From assembly GCA_934476515.1 (NCBI GenBank), contig CAKSNZ010000011.1:1-54127 (forward strand): a DNA stretch of 54,127 nt, in the 5' to 3' direction. This document shows positions 33,595-42,528 of the stretch, piece after piece. Both the position numbers and the translations under genes were made by a program. Position 1 is the stretch's first letter. Every line of letters starts with the position of its first letter. The DNA comes from an uncultured Ruminococcus sp. Its GTDB lineage: Bacteria > Bacillota > Clostridia > Oscillospirales > Acutalibacteraceae. The notes beneath the pieces are model-generated. The model was not told the origin of the DNA and did not search any database. It saw only the letters and a program-made list of their open reading frames with translations.

Positions 33595-33731
33595 CAAAGC
33601 ACCGAGCCTTGTGGATAGCTCGGTGCTTTGTTTTCATTAAAATGAGGGGTACAATGTAAATCTTTTTGTGGATTAACATTGAGGAGGGTAGAACAATGTA
33701 CTGAAATGGTTGCGGCTCCATTTCTTTAGTA
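33595..33731 (-). ncRNA. C-rich small RNA, copy A (candidate)
   Basis: Minus-strand RNA of about 137 nt, near-identical to copy B. Stem 1 pairs GTACTAAAGAAATGG with CCATTTCAGTAC. Stem-loop 2 pairs ACATTG with CAATGT and displays TTCTACCCTCCT. Next is TACCCCTCATTTTAATG, then a strong 13-bp hairpin CAAAGCACCGAGC/GCTCGGTGCTTTG. The T tract after this last hairpin is poor on the minus strand, the weakest part of the case. Confidence 0.6.
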
Positions 33732-33734
33732 CGC

Positions 33735-34079
<345 letters not shown>

Positions 34080-34101
34080 TGGGACTTTGACTAGAATTAA
34101 T

Positions 34102-34115
34102 CAAACATTTGTTTG
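34102..34115 (+). promoter_or_regulatory. LexA (SOS) box and lexA promoter
   Basis: CAAACATTTGTTTG, inside the longer palindrome ATCAAAC-ATTT-GTTTGAT, matches the Firmicute LexA site CGAACRNRYGTTYC-type with changes at the second and eighth positions. TATAAT follows at 34123-34128, so the box covers the -35 region. This indicates autoregulation of lexA. Confidence 0.75.
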
Positions 34116-34168
34116 ATTTTTCTATAATTATATGTTACAATATGTAAAACAGTTGTGAGGTGATTACT

Positions 34169-34759
34169 ATGAAACCACTAACAAAAAGTCAGCAAAAAGT
34201 TTTTGACTATATAAAAGAATGTAGTGAAGAAGGCAGAGTGCCATCTGTTAGAGAGATTTGTGAACACACAGGACTAAAATCTACTTCAACAGTACATCTT
34301 CACCTAAAATCCCTTGAAGAAAAGGGTTTAATCGAAAGAGATAAAGGTCTTAACCGTAGTATTAGAATTGCCGGTGAAGAAAAGGTAAACCAAATTCCTA
34401 TTATGGGTAGAGTTACTGCCGGTTTACCGGTCTTAGCAGTTGAAGATATTGAGGGATATGTGCCTGTAACAGAGAACCTAAAAAGAGGCAGAGATCTTTT
34501 TGCCCTAAGAATTGACGGTGAATCTATGATTAATGCCGGTATTCTTGACGGTGACATTGTTATTGTACATAGAACACCTGTAGCAAATAATGGTGACATT
34601 GTAATTGCACTTATTGAAGATGAGGCAACTTGCAAAAGATTTTATAAGGAAAACGGTCACTACAGACTTCAACCTGAAAATGAACTTTTTGAACCGATTA
34701 TTGTTGATGAGGTTGTACTGCTGGGTACAGTTATCAGTTTAGTCAGGAATTACGAATAA
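34169..34759 (+). CDS. lexA: LexA repressor
   Basis: A 196-aa SOS repressor. N-terminal winged helix (PSVREICEHTGLKSTSTVHL, residues 25-44) and C-terminal S24 peptidase domain with the self-cleavage site A84-G85 (VTAGLP), catalytic S119 (DGESM) and K156 (ATCKRF). The ATG at 34169 is chosen since GAGGTG lies 6 bp upstream; the GTG at 34160 overlaps that site. The palindromic operator at 34102-34115 supports autoregulation. RecA-stimulated autocleavage should de-repress the SOS regulon, including the next gene if co-transcribed (11-bp gap). Confidence 0.96.
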   Translation: MKPLTKSQQKVFDYIKECSEEGRVPSVREICEHTGLKSTSTVHLHLKSLEEKGLIERDKGLNRSIRIAGEEKVNQIPIMGRVTAGLPVLAVEDIEGYVPVTENLKRGRDLFALRIDGESMINAGILDGDIVIVHRTPVANNGDIVIALIEDEATCKRFYKENGHYRLQPENELFEPIIVDEVVLLGTVISLVRNYE

Positions 34760-34770
34760 TAGAGGTTATT

Positions 34771-35265
34771 ATGTTTAGAGAAATGCGAAGAAAAAAGCAA
34801 CAAATTCCTGATAATGAGGCTATCGCTATTCTCGAAAATGGCAAAACAGGAATTTTAGCAGTTAATGGGGATAGTGGTTATCCATATACCGTTCCACTTA
34901 ACTATATGTTTTATAATGGCAAAATTTATTTTCACGGTGCAAGTGAAGGTCACAAATTTGACAGTATAAAAAACAACCCTAAGGTAAGTTTCTGTGTTAT
35001 TTCTCAAGACAAGATTATTTCTGAGAAATATACAACTGCTTATGAAAGTGTTGTTGTTTTCGGTAATGCAAAAATTATGGATGATAAAGAAGAAATCAAA
35101 AAAGTTATTTATGTCTTTGCAAAGAAATTCCATCCAACAGACACAGAAGAAAACAGAATGTTCTACATTAATTCTGACATTAAAACAATGGCTATGGTTG
35201 AGATTACACCGGAACATATTACCGGTAAAGAGGGACTTGAACTTTACAAGAAAAGAAACAAGTAA
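34771..35265 (+). CDS. pyridoxamine 5'-phosphate oxidase-like FMN-binding protein
   Basis: A 164-aa split-barrel flavoprotein of the PNPOx-like/NimA group. The family pattern is seen in GKTGILAVNGDSGYPYTVPL and YNGKIYFHGASEGHKFDSIK, followed by a conserved VSFCVI strand and YESVVVFGNA. Such proteins bind FMN and reduce small molecules; some confer nitroimidazole tolerance, but the true substrate is unknown. It follows lexA by 11 bp and has AGAGG as ribosome site, so it is probably in the LexA-controlled transcript. A terminator closes the unit. Confidence 0.85.
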   Translation: MFREMRRKKQQIPDNEAIAILENGKTGILAVNGDSGYPYTVPLNYMFYNGKIYFHGASEGHKFDSIKNNPKVSFCVISQDKIISEKYTTAYESVVVFGNAKIMDDKEEIKKVIYVFAKKFHPTDTEENRMFYINSDIKTMAMVEITPEHITGKEGLELYKKRNK

Positions 35266-35283
35266 TTTTATAATATAAACATA

Positions 35284-35313
35284 AAAAAGGTGTTGCATTT
35301 GCAACACCTTTTC
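35284..35313. terminator. bidirectional terminator, lexA unit/citrate synthase
   Basis: AAAAGGTGTTGCA and TGCAACACCTTTT form a perfect stem with T tracts on both sides between two converging genes. Confidence 0.92.
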
Positions 35314-35337
35314 TTTATGCATTGATTAATTTGTATT

Positions 35338-36702
35338 TTAATCTCTTTCGTCCATAGGAACATAGTTCTGTCTATCGTGAACATTCTGATATGCAGGACG
35401 AATAATCTTACTTGGGTTTACAAGTTCTTCCAGTCTGTGAGCAGACCAACCACTAACTCTTGCAATAGCGAAAAGTGGAGTAAACAACTTTGTAGGTAAG
35501 TCAAGCATACTGTAAACAAAGCCACTGTAAAAGTCAACATTAGCAGAAATCTTCTTATCTGTCTTTCTTCTCTGCATAATCAGTTCTGCTGCAATTTCTT
35601 CAACATTATTATATAGCTGATACTCTGCCTGTCTGCCTTTTTCTTCAGAAAGTGACTTAACAAAGCCCTTAAACACTCTTGCTCTTGGATCGGAAATTGT
35701 ATAAATAGCATGACCCATACCATAGATAAGACCTGACTTATCAAATGCTTCTTTGTTAAGAATTTTGATTAGATAGTCACGAATCTGTTCTTTATCGTTA
35801 TAGTCTGTTACATGTCTTTTAATATGGTTAAACATTTTTACAACCTTAATGTTTGCACCACCATGCTTAGGACCTTTTAGAGAACAAAGTGCTGCTGCAA
35901 TAGCTGCATATGTATCTGTACCTGATGATGTTACAACATGAGTTGTGAAGGTTGAGTTGTTACCACCACCATGTTCTGCATGAAGAACAAGTGCCATATC
36001 AAGTAGCTTAGCCTCTAACTTTGTATATTGACTGTCAGGTCGTAGCATATACAAAATATTTTCTGCTGTAGATAGGTGAGGCTGTGGTGAATGGATAAAC
36101 AAACTCTGCTTGTTGTGGAAATAGTTAAATGCCTGATAGCTATATACTGCAAGTACAGGTAAAAGTGCAATTAACTGAATACATTGACGAAGTACATTAG
36201 GAACAGAAGTGTCCTCTGCTTTTTCGTCATAACTGTAAAGTGTAAGTACTTCCTTAGACAAAGCATTCATAATATTTCTTGATGGAGCTTTCATAATAAT
36301 GTCACGAACAAATGTATCAGGCAAAGTTCTGTAGTAACCAAGTAGCTGATTAAATTCTTCAAACTGTTCTTGGTTAGGCAAATCCCCCATCAGTAGCAAA
36401 TAAGAAACTTCTTCAAATCCATAATGCTTATCATGGATAAAGCCGTTTACTAAGTCCTCAATGCTATAACCTCTGTAGAAAAGTTCACCGGGAATAGGAG
36501 TTCTGTTTCCGTTTTCATCTTCAATAACAGAGTTAACCTCTGAGATTTCTGTTAAACCTGTAAGAACACCTTTACCGTTAGAGTCTCTAAGTCCTCTCTT
36601 AACATCATACTTATCATAGTTGCTAGGGTCAATAAGACTGTTTTTGCAACAAATTTTACTTAGTTCTATAATTTCAGGAGTAAGGTCGCTATATTTACCC
36701 AT
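35338..36702 (-). CDS. gltA: citrate synthase
   Basis: A 454-aa (Si-type) citrate synthase that condenses oxaloacetate with acetyl-CoA. Active-site regions: PGELFYRGYSIEDLV, LHAEHGGGNNSTFTTHVV (first His), SLKGPKHGGANIKVV (second His) and GMGHAIYTISDPRARVFK (Gly-His and catalytic Asp). It is larger than the standard 370-430 aa by an N-terminal extension of about 40 residues, common in Clostridia. In an anaerobe it feeds 2-oxoglutarate and glutamate synthesis. Start at 36702 is preferred to the GTG at 36711, which sits too near AAAGGA. Confidence 0.94.
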   Translation of the reverse strand: MGKYSDLTPEIIELSKICCKNSLIDPSNYDKYDVKRGLRDSNGKGVLTGLTEISEVNSVIEDENGNRTPIPGELFYRGYSIEDLVNGFIHDKHYGFEEVSYLLLMGDLPNQEQFEEFNQLLGYYRTLPDTFVRDIIMKAPSRNIMNALSKEVLTLYSYDEKAEDTSVPNVLRQCIQLIALLPVLAVYSYQAFNYFHNKQSLFIHSPQPHLSTAENILYMLRPDSQYTKLEAKLLDMALVLHAEHGGGNNSTFTTHVVTSSGTDTYAAIAAALCSLKGPKHGGANIKVVKMFNHIKRHVTDYNDKEQIRDYLIKILNKEAFDKSGLIYGMGHAIYTISDPRARVFKGFVKSLSEEKGRQAEYQLYNNVEEIAAELIMQRRKTDKKISANVDFYSGFVYSMLDLPTKLFTPLFAIARVSGWSAHRLEELVNPSKIIRPAYQNVHDRQNYVPMDERD

Positions 36703-36759
36703 GAAAATCACATCCTTTAAAATGGTATAATAATCTAATTTTTTATATGTATATCTTTC

Positions 36760-36788
36760 ATTTTATCACAACTTTTTAACTTTAGCAA
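36760..36788 (-). promoter_or_regulatory. promoter of citrate synthase gene
   Basis: TTGCTA (36783-36788), 17-bp spacer, TAAAAT (36760-36765) on the minus strand; leader of about 50 nt. Confidence 0.5.
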
Positions 36789-36898
36789 GATAAATTCCTA
36801 TTAATTCTATATGAATAACAAATTTAATTTATGACAAAATGACAGAAAGGTGCTTATCATAAGACAAGCACCTTTGCTAATAATAAATTTATATTTAA

Positions 36899-38569
36899 TT
36901 AATCCATTGAAGTAACAATTTCGTTTACTGTTTTTCCCGGAGGAATCATTGGTAGTACATTTTCATCAGGACTGATTACACAATCAACAACTACCGGTTC
37001 ATTCATATCATATGCCTTCTTTAGCACATTATGAATTTCCTCAGGCTTAGTAATTCTTAAGCCCTTAATGCCGTAACCCTGGGCAACCTTTACAAAGTCA
37101 GTTGCTCTGTGTGGGTCTGTATTTGAGAATCTGCAACCGTAGAATAGCTTTTGCCATTGACGAACCATACCAAGAACTGAGTTGTTCATAACAACAACTA
37201 CAACAGGAATGTTATATGACTTCATTGTTACAAGTTCATTAATGTTCATATGGAAAGAACCGTCACCTGTTACTAAGAAAACTCTCTTGTCCATATTGCC
37301 CATACTTGCACCGATAGCAGCACCCATACCAAAGCCCATTGTACCTAAACCACCTGATGTTAGGAATGTTCTTGGTTCAAAGAAATTTGTTCTCTGTGCA
37401 ACCCACATCTGGTGCTGACCAACATCAGTTGCAACAATGTCTTCTCTAGACTTAATCTTGTTTATTTCGTCAAGAATCTGATATGGATGGCAGTAACCTT
37501 CTTTGTTAATATCGCTGATAGTGATTTTCTTCTTCCAATCCATAATCTGTTCAATCCAAGCAGGATTGCTCTTCTGTTCTAATCCATCAACAACCTTAAC
37601 AAGTGTATCCTTTAAATCACCGATAACCCAGTTGTCAACCTTAACATTTTTGTGAATTTCGTGAGCATCAATATCAAGCTGAATAATAGTAGCTTGTTGA
37701 CCAAACTTTTCTCTATCCCCTGCAACTCTGTCAGAAAATCTTGCACCACAAGCGATAATAACATCAGCATTGTCTACTGCCATACCTGTTTCGTAACCAC
37801 CATGCATACCGATGTTACCAACAAATAGTGGATGGTCGGCAGGCATACAACCTAGTGCCATTAGTGAACAACATACAGGAGCGTCAATTCTCTCTGCAAA
37901 CTTAACAAATTCATCACAAGCATTTGCAGAAATAATACCACCACCGGCATAAATCATCGGTCTTTTAGCATTTCTTAGAATTTCTTGAGCTTTCTTAATT
38001 GCATCATCCTGAGCCTTAAACTCATTATTAGGAACAAACTTTTCCTTTGGAGTGTATTCACTCTTCATAGCAGTAATATCCTTAGGTACATCAATAAGAA
38101 CAGGACCTTTTCTGCCACTTTGAGCAATTTCAAAAGCCTTACGGATTGTTGGAGCTAAGTCCTCCATTTCCATTACTAGGAAAGAAGCCTTTGTAATTGG
38201 CTTAACAACTTCTGAAATATTAACTTCTTGAAAAGCATCTCTGCCAAGTAAATCTCTCTGTACATTACCACAGATAGCAACCATAGGAATTGAGTCGATA
38301 TTCGCAGTTGCAATACCTGTTACAAGGTTAGTAGCCCCAGGACCAGATGTTGAAAATACAACACCAACCTTGCCAGTTGAACGAGCATAACCATCAGCAG
38401 CATGAGCAGCACCCTGTTCATGAGCAGTTAGGATATGAGTGATTTTGTCGCTATACTTGTAAAGAGCATCATATGTATTTAGTGCTGCACCACCGGGATA
38501 ACCAAATACTGTGTCAACACCCTGTTCAAGTAAACATTCGCATATAATTTCTGCACCTGTTAATTGCAT
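36899..38569 (-). CDS. ilvB: acetolactate synthase, large subunit
   Basis: A 556-aa ThDP- and FAD-dependent enzyme forming 2-acetolactate for valine and leucine or 2-aceto-2-hydroxybutyrate for isoleucine. Visible: GVDTVFGYPGGAALNTYDAL (Glu region at AHEQGAAHAADGYAR), SGPGATNLVTGIATA, FAD-domain KRPMIYAGGGI, and the ThDP motif GDGSFHMNINELVTM ending MNNSVLGMVRQWQ. The start is the ATG at 38569 (AGGGG 9 bp upstream); an upstream in-frame extension is the T-box leader read as protein. No small regulatory subunit gene follows in this window. A leucine-type T-box leader controls it. Confidence 0.95.
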   Translation of the reverse strand: MQLTGAEIICECLLEQGVDTVFGYPGGAALNTYDALYKYSDKITHILTAHEQGAAHAADGYARSTGKVGVVFSTSGPGATNLVTGIATANIDSIPMVAICGNVQRDLLGRDAFQEVNISEVVKPITKASFLVMEMEDLAPTIRKAFEIAQSGRKGPVLIDVPKDITAMKSEYTPKEKFVPNNEFKAQDDAIKKAQEILRNAKRPMIYAGGGIISANACDEFVKFAERIDAPVCCSLMALGCMPADHPLFVGNIGMHGGYETGMAVDNADVIIACGARFSDRVAGDREKFGQQATIIQLDIDAHEIHKNVKVDNWVIGDLKDTLVKVVDGLEQKSNPAWIEQIMDWKKKITISDINKEGYCHPYQILDEINKIKSREDIVATDVGQHQMWVAQRTNFFEPRTFLTSGGLGTMGFGMGAAIGASMGNMDKRVFLVTGDGSFHMNINELVTMKSYNIPVVVVVMNNSVLGMVRQWQKLFYGCRFSNTDPHRATDFVKVAQGYGIKGLRITKPEEIHNVLKKAYDMNEPVVVDCVISPDENVLPMIPPGKTVNEIVTSMD

Positions 38570-38620
38570 ATTCTTTTCCCCTATCTCTTTATTTTTCAAA
38601 ATAACTAAAAGTTCCGGAAA

Positions 38621-38920
38621 TAAAAAAACACCCCGTCTCATAAGAGACGAAGCTAATAAACCCCGTGGTACCACTCTACTTCGCTTATAAAAATAAGCCT
38701 TACACATCAGGCAACAACCGAATGCTGTTCTGTTAACGGAGAACTACCGTAACACTCTACTGAGTTTCCCTTTGGAATGTTAAGTTCACAGGTTACTTTC
38801 ACCAGCCGATCATATTGCCTTGCACCATCCGACAACTCTCTGAAAAGATTTTGCTGCTTACTTCTCCTGATCATTACTTTTAGTATCATTAAATTATTTA
38901 GAAAAAGCCTTGGTTTTCTG
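38621..38920 (-). promoter_or_regulatory. T-box leader of ilvB
   Basis: Minus-strand leader with the T-box core AGAGTGGTACCACGG (38662-38677), a Stem I region with AGAGAG and GGATGGTGCAAGG elements, a putative specifier in GAA-CTT-AAC (CTT at 38782-38784, a leucine codon), and a terminator CGTCTC/GAGACG followed by GGGGTGTTTTTTT (38621-38650). Uncharged tRNA should favour the antiterminator and allow ilvB transcription. The leucine assignment depends on the specifier choice. Confidence 0.92.
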
Positions 38921-38926
38921 TATAAT

Positions 38927-38955
38927 ATTCTACTTTAAAAATATCAACTTGTCAA
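38927..38955 (-). promoter_or_regulatory. promoter of the T-box-ilvB unit
   Basis: TTGACA (38950-38955), 17-bp spacer, TAGAAT (38927-38932) on the minus strand. Its -35 overlaps the -35 of the divergent promoter at 38949-38977. Confidence 0.8.
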
Positions 38956-38977
38956 GTCGTTTCATTTTATATATAAT
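38949..38977 (+). promoter_or_regulatory. promoter of the PH-domain gene pair
   Basis: TTGTCA (38949-38954), 17-bp spacer, TATAAT (38972-38977) on the + strand; start codon 33 bp downstream with GGGAG. The -35 occupies the same base pairs as the divergent ilvB -35. Confidence 0.75.
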
Positions 38978-39010
38978 GATTATACATATATTTTTTATTG
39001 GGAGTAACTA

Positions 39011-39430
39011 ATGGAACGAAAATTATCCAAAAATGCAAAGAAAGTTTGGCGTACAAGATGTGCTATGGTTTGTTTACTTTTTGCATTTATTAGTGGTGGC
39101 ATATATATTTTTTCACCTTTAATAGCTTTTATTGTTGCCGGAGTGGATTTGTTAACATTCTTAATTATATACCTTATTGCCGTACCTCTTGTTTATCATG
39201 TTACAACACTTGTTGTAAGGAAAGACGGTATCACCATAACCAAAGGTATATTGATGAGAAAAAGAATGAACATAATGGCAAAGAAAATTCAGTATGTTGA
39301 ACTTATCCAAACACCGGTACAAAGACTTTTCAAGGTTTATACTGTAGCATTCCATACTGCAGGTGCTACTACTTATGTCAGTCAGGTTGATGCCGACTTA
39401 GGAAGATTATTTAGGTCATACAAAGAATAA
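39011..39430 (+). CDS. PH domain membrane protein (YdbS-like)
   Basis: A 139-aa protein with two N-terminal TM helices (about residues 15-65) and one bacterial PH domain (bPH2, DUF304): DGITITKGILMRKRMNIMAK, then KIQYVELIQTPVQRLFKVYT and a final strand AGATTYVSQV. This matches YdbS of Bacillus, whose gene is typically paired with a larger three-PH YdbT gene, as here (15 bp later). YdbST have been linked to resistance to heterologous antimicrobial compounds and to the membrane, but no enzymatic role is known. Confidence 0.88.
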   Translation: MERKLSKNAKKVWRTRCAMVCLLFAFISGGIYIFSPLIAFIVAGVDLLTFLIIYLIAVPLVYHVTTLVVRKDGITITKGILMRKRMNIMAKKIQYVELIQTPVQRLFKVYTVAFHTAGATTYVSQVDADLGRLFRSYKE

Positions 39431-39445
39431 AGAAAGGATATAGTT

Positions 39446-40900
39446 GTGAAATTTAGGAACAGAAAGCTATACAAGAAAGCTCACTTCTATACAATTTTAT
39501 ATGATTTAACAAGGCTATTTCCTTTGCTTGTTGTTCCGGTATTACAAAACCTTTTGTATAAGCCAACAACAACTGCTGCTTTTATCACTAACTTTTCTAT
39601 TTCTGCTTTGTGTGTTGTTTTTCTATTTGCGTATATTATTCTTGAATACAGAAGTACAATGTACCTGGAGAAGGAGAAAAGTGTCTATACAAAGAAAGGA
39701 TTTTTCTTTAAGAAAAGAGCTGATATTCCCTACAACTGTATTCAGTCTGTTTATGTTGAAAGGGCATTTATGTACAGAATTTTCAGAGCAAGGAAGGTTA
39801 TTATAAACACACCCGGTTCTTATACTGCTAAAGGTGACTACAATCTTTTTCTAAGTAAAAAGAACGACCTTGCACTAAAGACTGAAATTTTCGGCAAAGA
39901 AGATGTTGACCTAAAGTATAATGGTGGTTTCCTTAGAATAATTCTAATGGCTGCAACATGGAGTAACGCACTTACAGGTTTACTTATTATAGCACCTGTC
40001 CTATATAAAACTTCCGATATTGTTGTGGATATTTTTAAAAACTATTTTGTAAATAGGCTGGATATTTCTTCTTACATTATTAAGATTGGTGTACCTCCTG
40101 CTGTATCCGGTCTTGCAACATTACTGATAATTTGTTGGGGTATTGCCTATGTGTATCAGCTTTCAAGCAATGCGTTTTTCTCAACAAAGATAAAGAATAA
40201 CATAATCCACATTTCAAGAGGATTACTGAACAGATATGAATTTGTTACAACTACGGAAAAGTTAAATGCAATTCAAATAAAGCAAAGTGTACTGATGTTA
40301 CTTCTTCGTCTAAAAAGTGCCTACATTCAAACAATAGGCAGTGGTGCACAAAAAGGTGACAGAAGTTTGCTTATACCTGCTGATAGAGAAGAAAATATCA
40401 ACAAAATTCTCAGCAAAATCACAACTCTGCCAACAGAAGAAAACTACAAAGTTAAACCTAAAAAGACAGAATTTATGTCCTACCTATGGTTTCCTTTCTA
40501 TTGTATATTAGGTACTGTTGCAGTAATGCTAATACTTCACTACCTAGGTTATTTTGCAGAAATTGTTAGATTTCCTTTATTCGCTATACTTGGAGTATTT
40601 GTTTACTGGCTATTTTTCAGAATTTATTCCTACACAAAAAGTAGTATAACCATTTGTGATAAAGCAGTACAGATTGATTACTTTGATAAGCTGAACATTA
40701 CAAGAACTTACATTCCGTATGACAAAATTCAGTATGTACAGATTAGACAAAGTCCTTTCCAAGTTTTTTACAAAACTGCTCACCTAAGAATTTATGTTTA
40801 TTCAAACAAAAGAAAATTCTACAAAATCAAGTACCTAAAATACAAGAAGGTTCTTGAAGCTGTAGATATAATAGAAACAAAAATGAAATATAGATACTAA
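39446..40900 (+). CDS. PH domain membrane protein (YdbT-like), three PH domains
   Basis: A 484-aa protein with paired TM helices (about 20-70, 165-245, 345-385) each followed by a bacterial PH domain. The repeated motif is clear: KKRADIPYNCIQSVYVERAF, TTEKLNAIQIKQSVLMLLLR and RTYIPYDKIQYVQIRQSPFQ. It starts with GTG at 39446, eight bases after GAAAGGA. It is the natural partner of the YdbS-like gene in front. The C-terminal PH domain ends in a K-rich segment (KRKFYKIKYLKYKK). Function unknown beyond the membrane association. Confidence 0.88.
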   Translation: MKFRNRKLYKKAHFYTILYDLTRLFPLLVVPVLQNLLYKPTTTAAFITNFSISALCVVFLFAYIILEYRSTMYLEKEKSVYTKKGFFFKKRADIPYNCIQSVYVERAFMYRIFRARKVIINTPGSYTAKGDYNLFLSKKNDLALKTEIFGKEDVDLKYNGGFLRIILMAATWSNALTGLLIIAPVLYKTSDIVVDIFKNYFVNRLDISSYIIKIGVPPAVSGLATLLIICWGIAYVYQLSSNAFFSTKIKNNIIHISRGLLNRYEFVTTTEKLNAIQIKQSVLMLLLRLKSAYIQTIGSGAQKGDRSLLIPADREENINKILSKITTLPTEENYKVKPKKTEFMSYLWFPFYCILGTVAVMLILHYLGYFAEIVRFPLFAILGVFVYWLFFRIYSYTKSSITICDKAVQIDYFDKLNITRTYIPYDKIQYVQIRQSPFQVFYKTAHLRIYVYSNKRKFYKIKYLKYKKVLEAVDIIETKMKYRY

Positions 40901-40905
40901 AGTAA

Positions 40906-40935
40906 GAGCCTTACAGAATTCTGTAAGGCTTTCTT
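40906..40935. terminator. bidirectional terminator, PH genes/mtnN
   Basis: AGCCTTACAG-AATT-CTGTAAGGCT followed by TTCTTAG; on the minus strand followed by CTTACTTT. Confidence 0.88.
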
Positions 40936-40945
40936 AGTGTAATGA

Positions 40946-41635
40946 TTATTTTAAAAATTCTTTCATAACTTTAATTGAATGTTCAGCAGCCAGAACCTTA
41001 AACTTCTCAAAATCTAAGAATTCATTGTGGTTCATATCGTCACTAATTGAACGAAGAACTGCATATGGCACTTTGTTTCTGTAACAAACATGGCCAACTG
41101 CTCCACCTTCCATTTCACAACATAAAGCACCGAATTTGTCTGCAACATACTTTCTCTTATCCACATCAGCAATAAAAATATCACCTGTTGCTACTCTGCC
41201 AACAACAACATTAATGTCATCAATAGTTTTGCAACATTCATATAACTTTTCATATGTAGCCTTATCTGACGGAATGTCAATTCTTCTTTCATCAGTGTAC
41301 CAGATTTCGCCTCTAGGATCACCGGTTGCAGTACCGTTCATATCATGTTCAACACAATCCTTAGAAATAACAATGTCGCCAATCTTTAAGTCTTTACTTA
41401 AACTACCTGCAATACCTGAATTAATAATTACATCAGGCTTATAGTAGTCAATCATAATCTGAGTACCGATAGCAGCATTTACTTTACCGATGCCACATTC
41501 AAGAAGTACAACATCTTTACCGTTGATTTTACCACTGATAAAGTCAAGACCTGCGATTGTTTTCTCTTCGCTACTATCCATTGCTGACTTTAAACCGTCA
41601 ACTTCAATTTTTAATGCACAAATAATCCCTGTCAT
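40946..41635 (-). CDS. mtnN: 5'-methylthioadenosine/S-adenosylhomocysteine nucleosidase
   Basis: A 229-aa phosphorylase-fold nucleosidase. Features: MTGIICALKIEVDGL, the ECGIGKVNAAIGTQ loop, INSGIAGSLSKDLKIGDIVIS (purine and Asp regions), CCEMEGGAVGHVCYRNKVPY (ribose-binding Glu/Met) and RSISDDMN with the catalytic Asp. It cleaves MTA and SAH, recycling methyl-donor by-products. The start at 41635 is supported by GAGGTAA overlapping the rsmE stop, so it is coupled to the methyltransferase gene, a sensible pairing because methyl transfer yields SAH. Confidence 0.95.
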   Translation of the reverse strand: MTGIICALKIEVDGLKSAMDSSEEKTIAGLDFISGKINGKDVVLLECGIGKVNAAIGTQIMIDYYKPDVIINSGIAGSLSKDLKIGDIVISKDCVEHDMNGTATGDPRGEIWYTDERRIDIPSDKATYEKLYECCKTIDDINVVVGRVATGDIFIADVDKRKYVADKFGALCCEMEGGAVGHVCYRNKVPYAVLRSISDDMNHNEFLDFEKFKVLAAEHSIKVMKEFLK

Positions 41636-41645
41636 TTTTATTACC

Positions 41646-42368
41646 TCATTCCATATTGTCTGTTTCATACATAATTAAAGTTAATGCAACTAAAGGTGCA
41701 GTTTCTGCCCTTAAAATTCTTTTACCTAGGGTAGCTTTTCTGCCACCGTTTTCTGTAACAAGGTTAACTTCCTCAGAACTGAATCCACCTTCACTGCCAA
41801 TAAACATACTTATTTCACTTGGCTTATCCTTTAGAATAGTTTTTACACTTTCTCCACCAAGTTCATAAAAAATAACTTTATCTCCTTTAGCATTTTTTAC
41901 TGCATCATTAAAGGAAATACATTCCCTAACTTTAGGTACAATTCCTCTGCCACTTTGCATAGCAGCTTGTTTTGCAATTTTTTGCCATCTGACTGTCTTT
42001 TTACTTAATGACTTTTTGTCAGGTCTGCTGACACATCTTGAAGAAATAACAGGTACAATCTCACTTACACCGATTTCAACTGCCTTTTGAATAATAAGCT
42101 CCATTTTGTCACCTTTAGGTAGGGCTTGATAAAGTGTTACCTTTACATCAGGTTCAGCTTCGGAAATTTTGTTGGAAAGAACATTTACCTTTACCATATC
42201 ACCACTTATTTCTTCAACTACACAATTATGGACAGTACCACTGGGTGAACACAAAGTTAAGGATTCACCCTTATTCATTCTAAGACTTTTTGATATATGG
42301 CGACCATCTTCACCAAAAAGCGAATATTCCTTTGACTCAATTTCTTCATCAACAAAAAAATGTGGCAT
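41646..42368 (-). CDS. rsmE: 16S rRNA (uracil-1498-N3) methyltransferase
   Basis: A 240-aa SPOUT methyltransferase that modifies U1498 of 16S rRNA. N-terminal PUA-like part starts with MPHFFVDE and HISKSLRMNKGE; the C-terminal trefoil-knot has FIGSEGGFSSEEV and LGKRILRAETAPLVAL, both family signatures. Ribosome site AAGGAG is ideal. It is the first gene of the rsmE-mtnN unit and divergent from the CinA-like gene. Confidence 0.96.
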   Translation of the reverse strand: MPHFFVDEEIESKEYSLFGEDGRHISKSLRMNKGESLTLCSPSGTVHNCVVEEISGDMVKVNVLSNKISEAEPDVKVTLYQALPKGDKMELIIQKAVEIGVSEIVPVISSRCVSRPDKKSLSKKTVRWQKIAKQAAMQSGRGIVPKVRECISFNDAVKNAKGDKVIFYELGGESVKTILKDKPSEISMFIGSEGGFSSEEVNLVTENGGRKATLGKRILRAETAPLVALTLIMYETDNME

Positions 42369-42528
42369 AGCTTTGCTCCTTGTATCCTATATTATAAAAG
42401 GTAGGGCAAACAATGTTCACCCAAATAAAATTACCGTAAAGTCATTTTAGTCTATAACTAATATAACAAAACACAACTGTAATTGCAATAGATAAGGTTT
42501 TTTGATAAAATAATAAAGAGGTGATAAA

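Noticed and set aside
38570..38889. N-terminal extension of IlvB and a 60-codon ORF in front of it
   Set aside because: Both are translations of the T-box leader; the T-box core, terminator and specifier loop explain the sequence, and the ATG at 38569 has the ribosome site.
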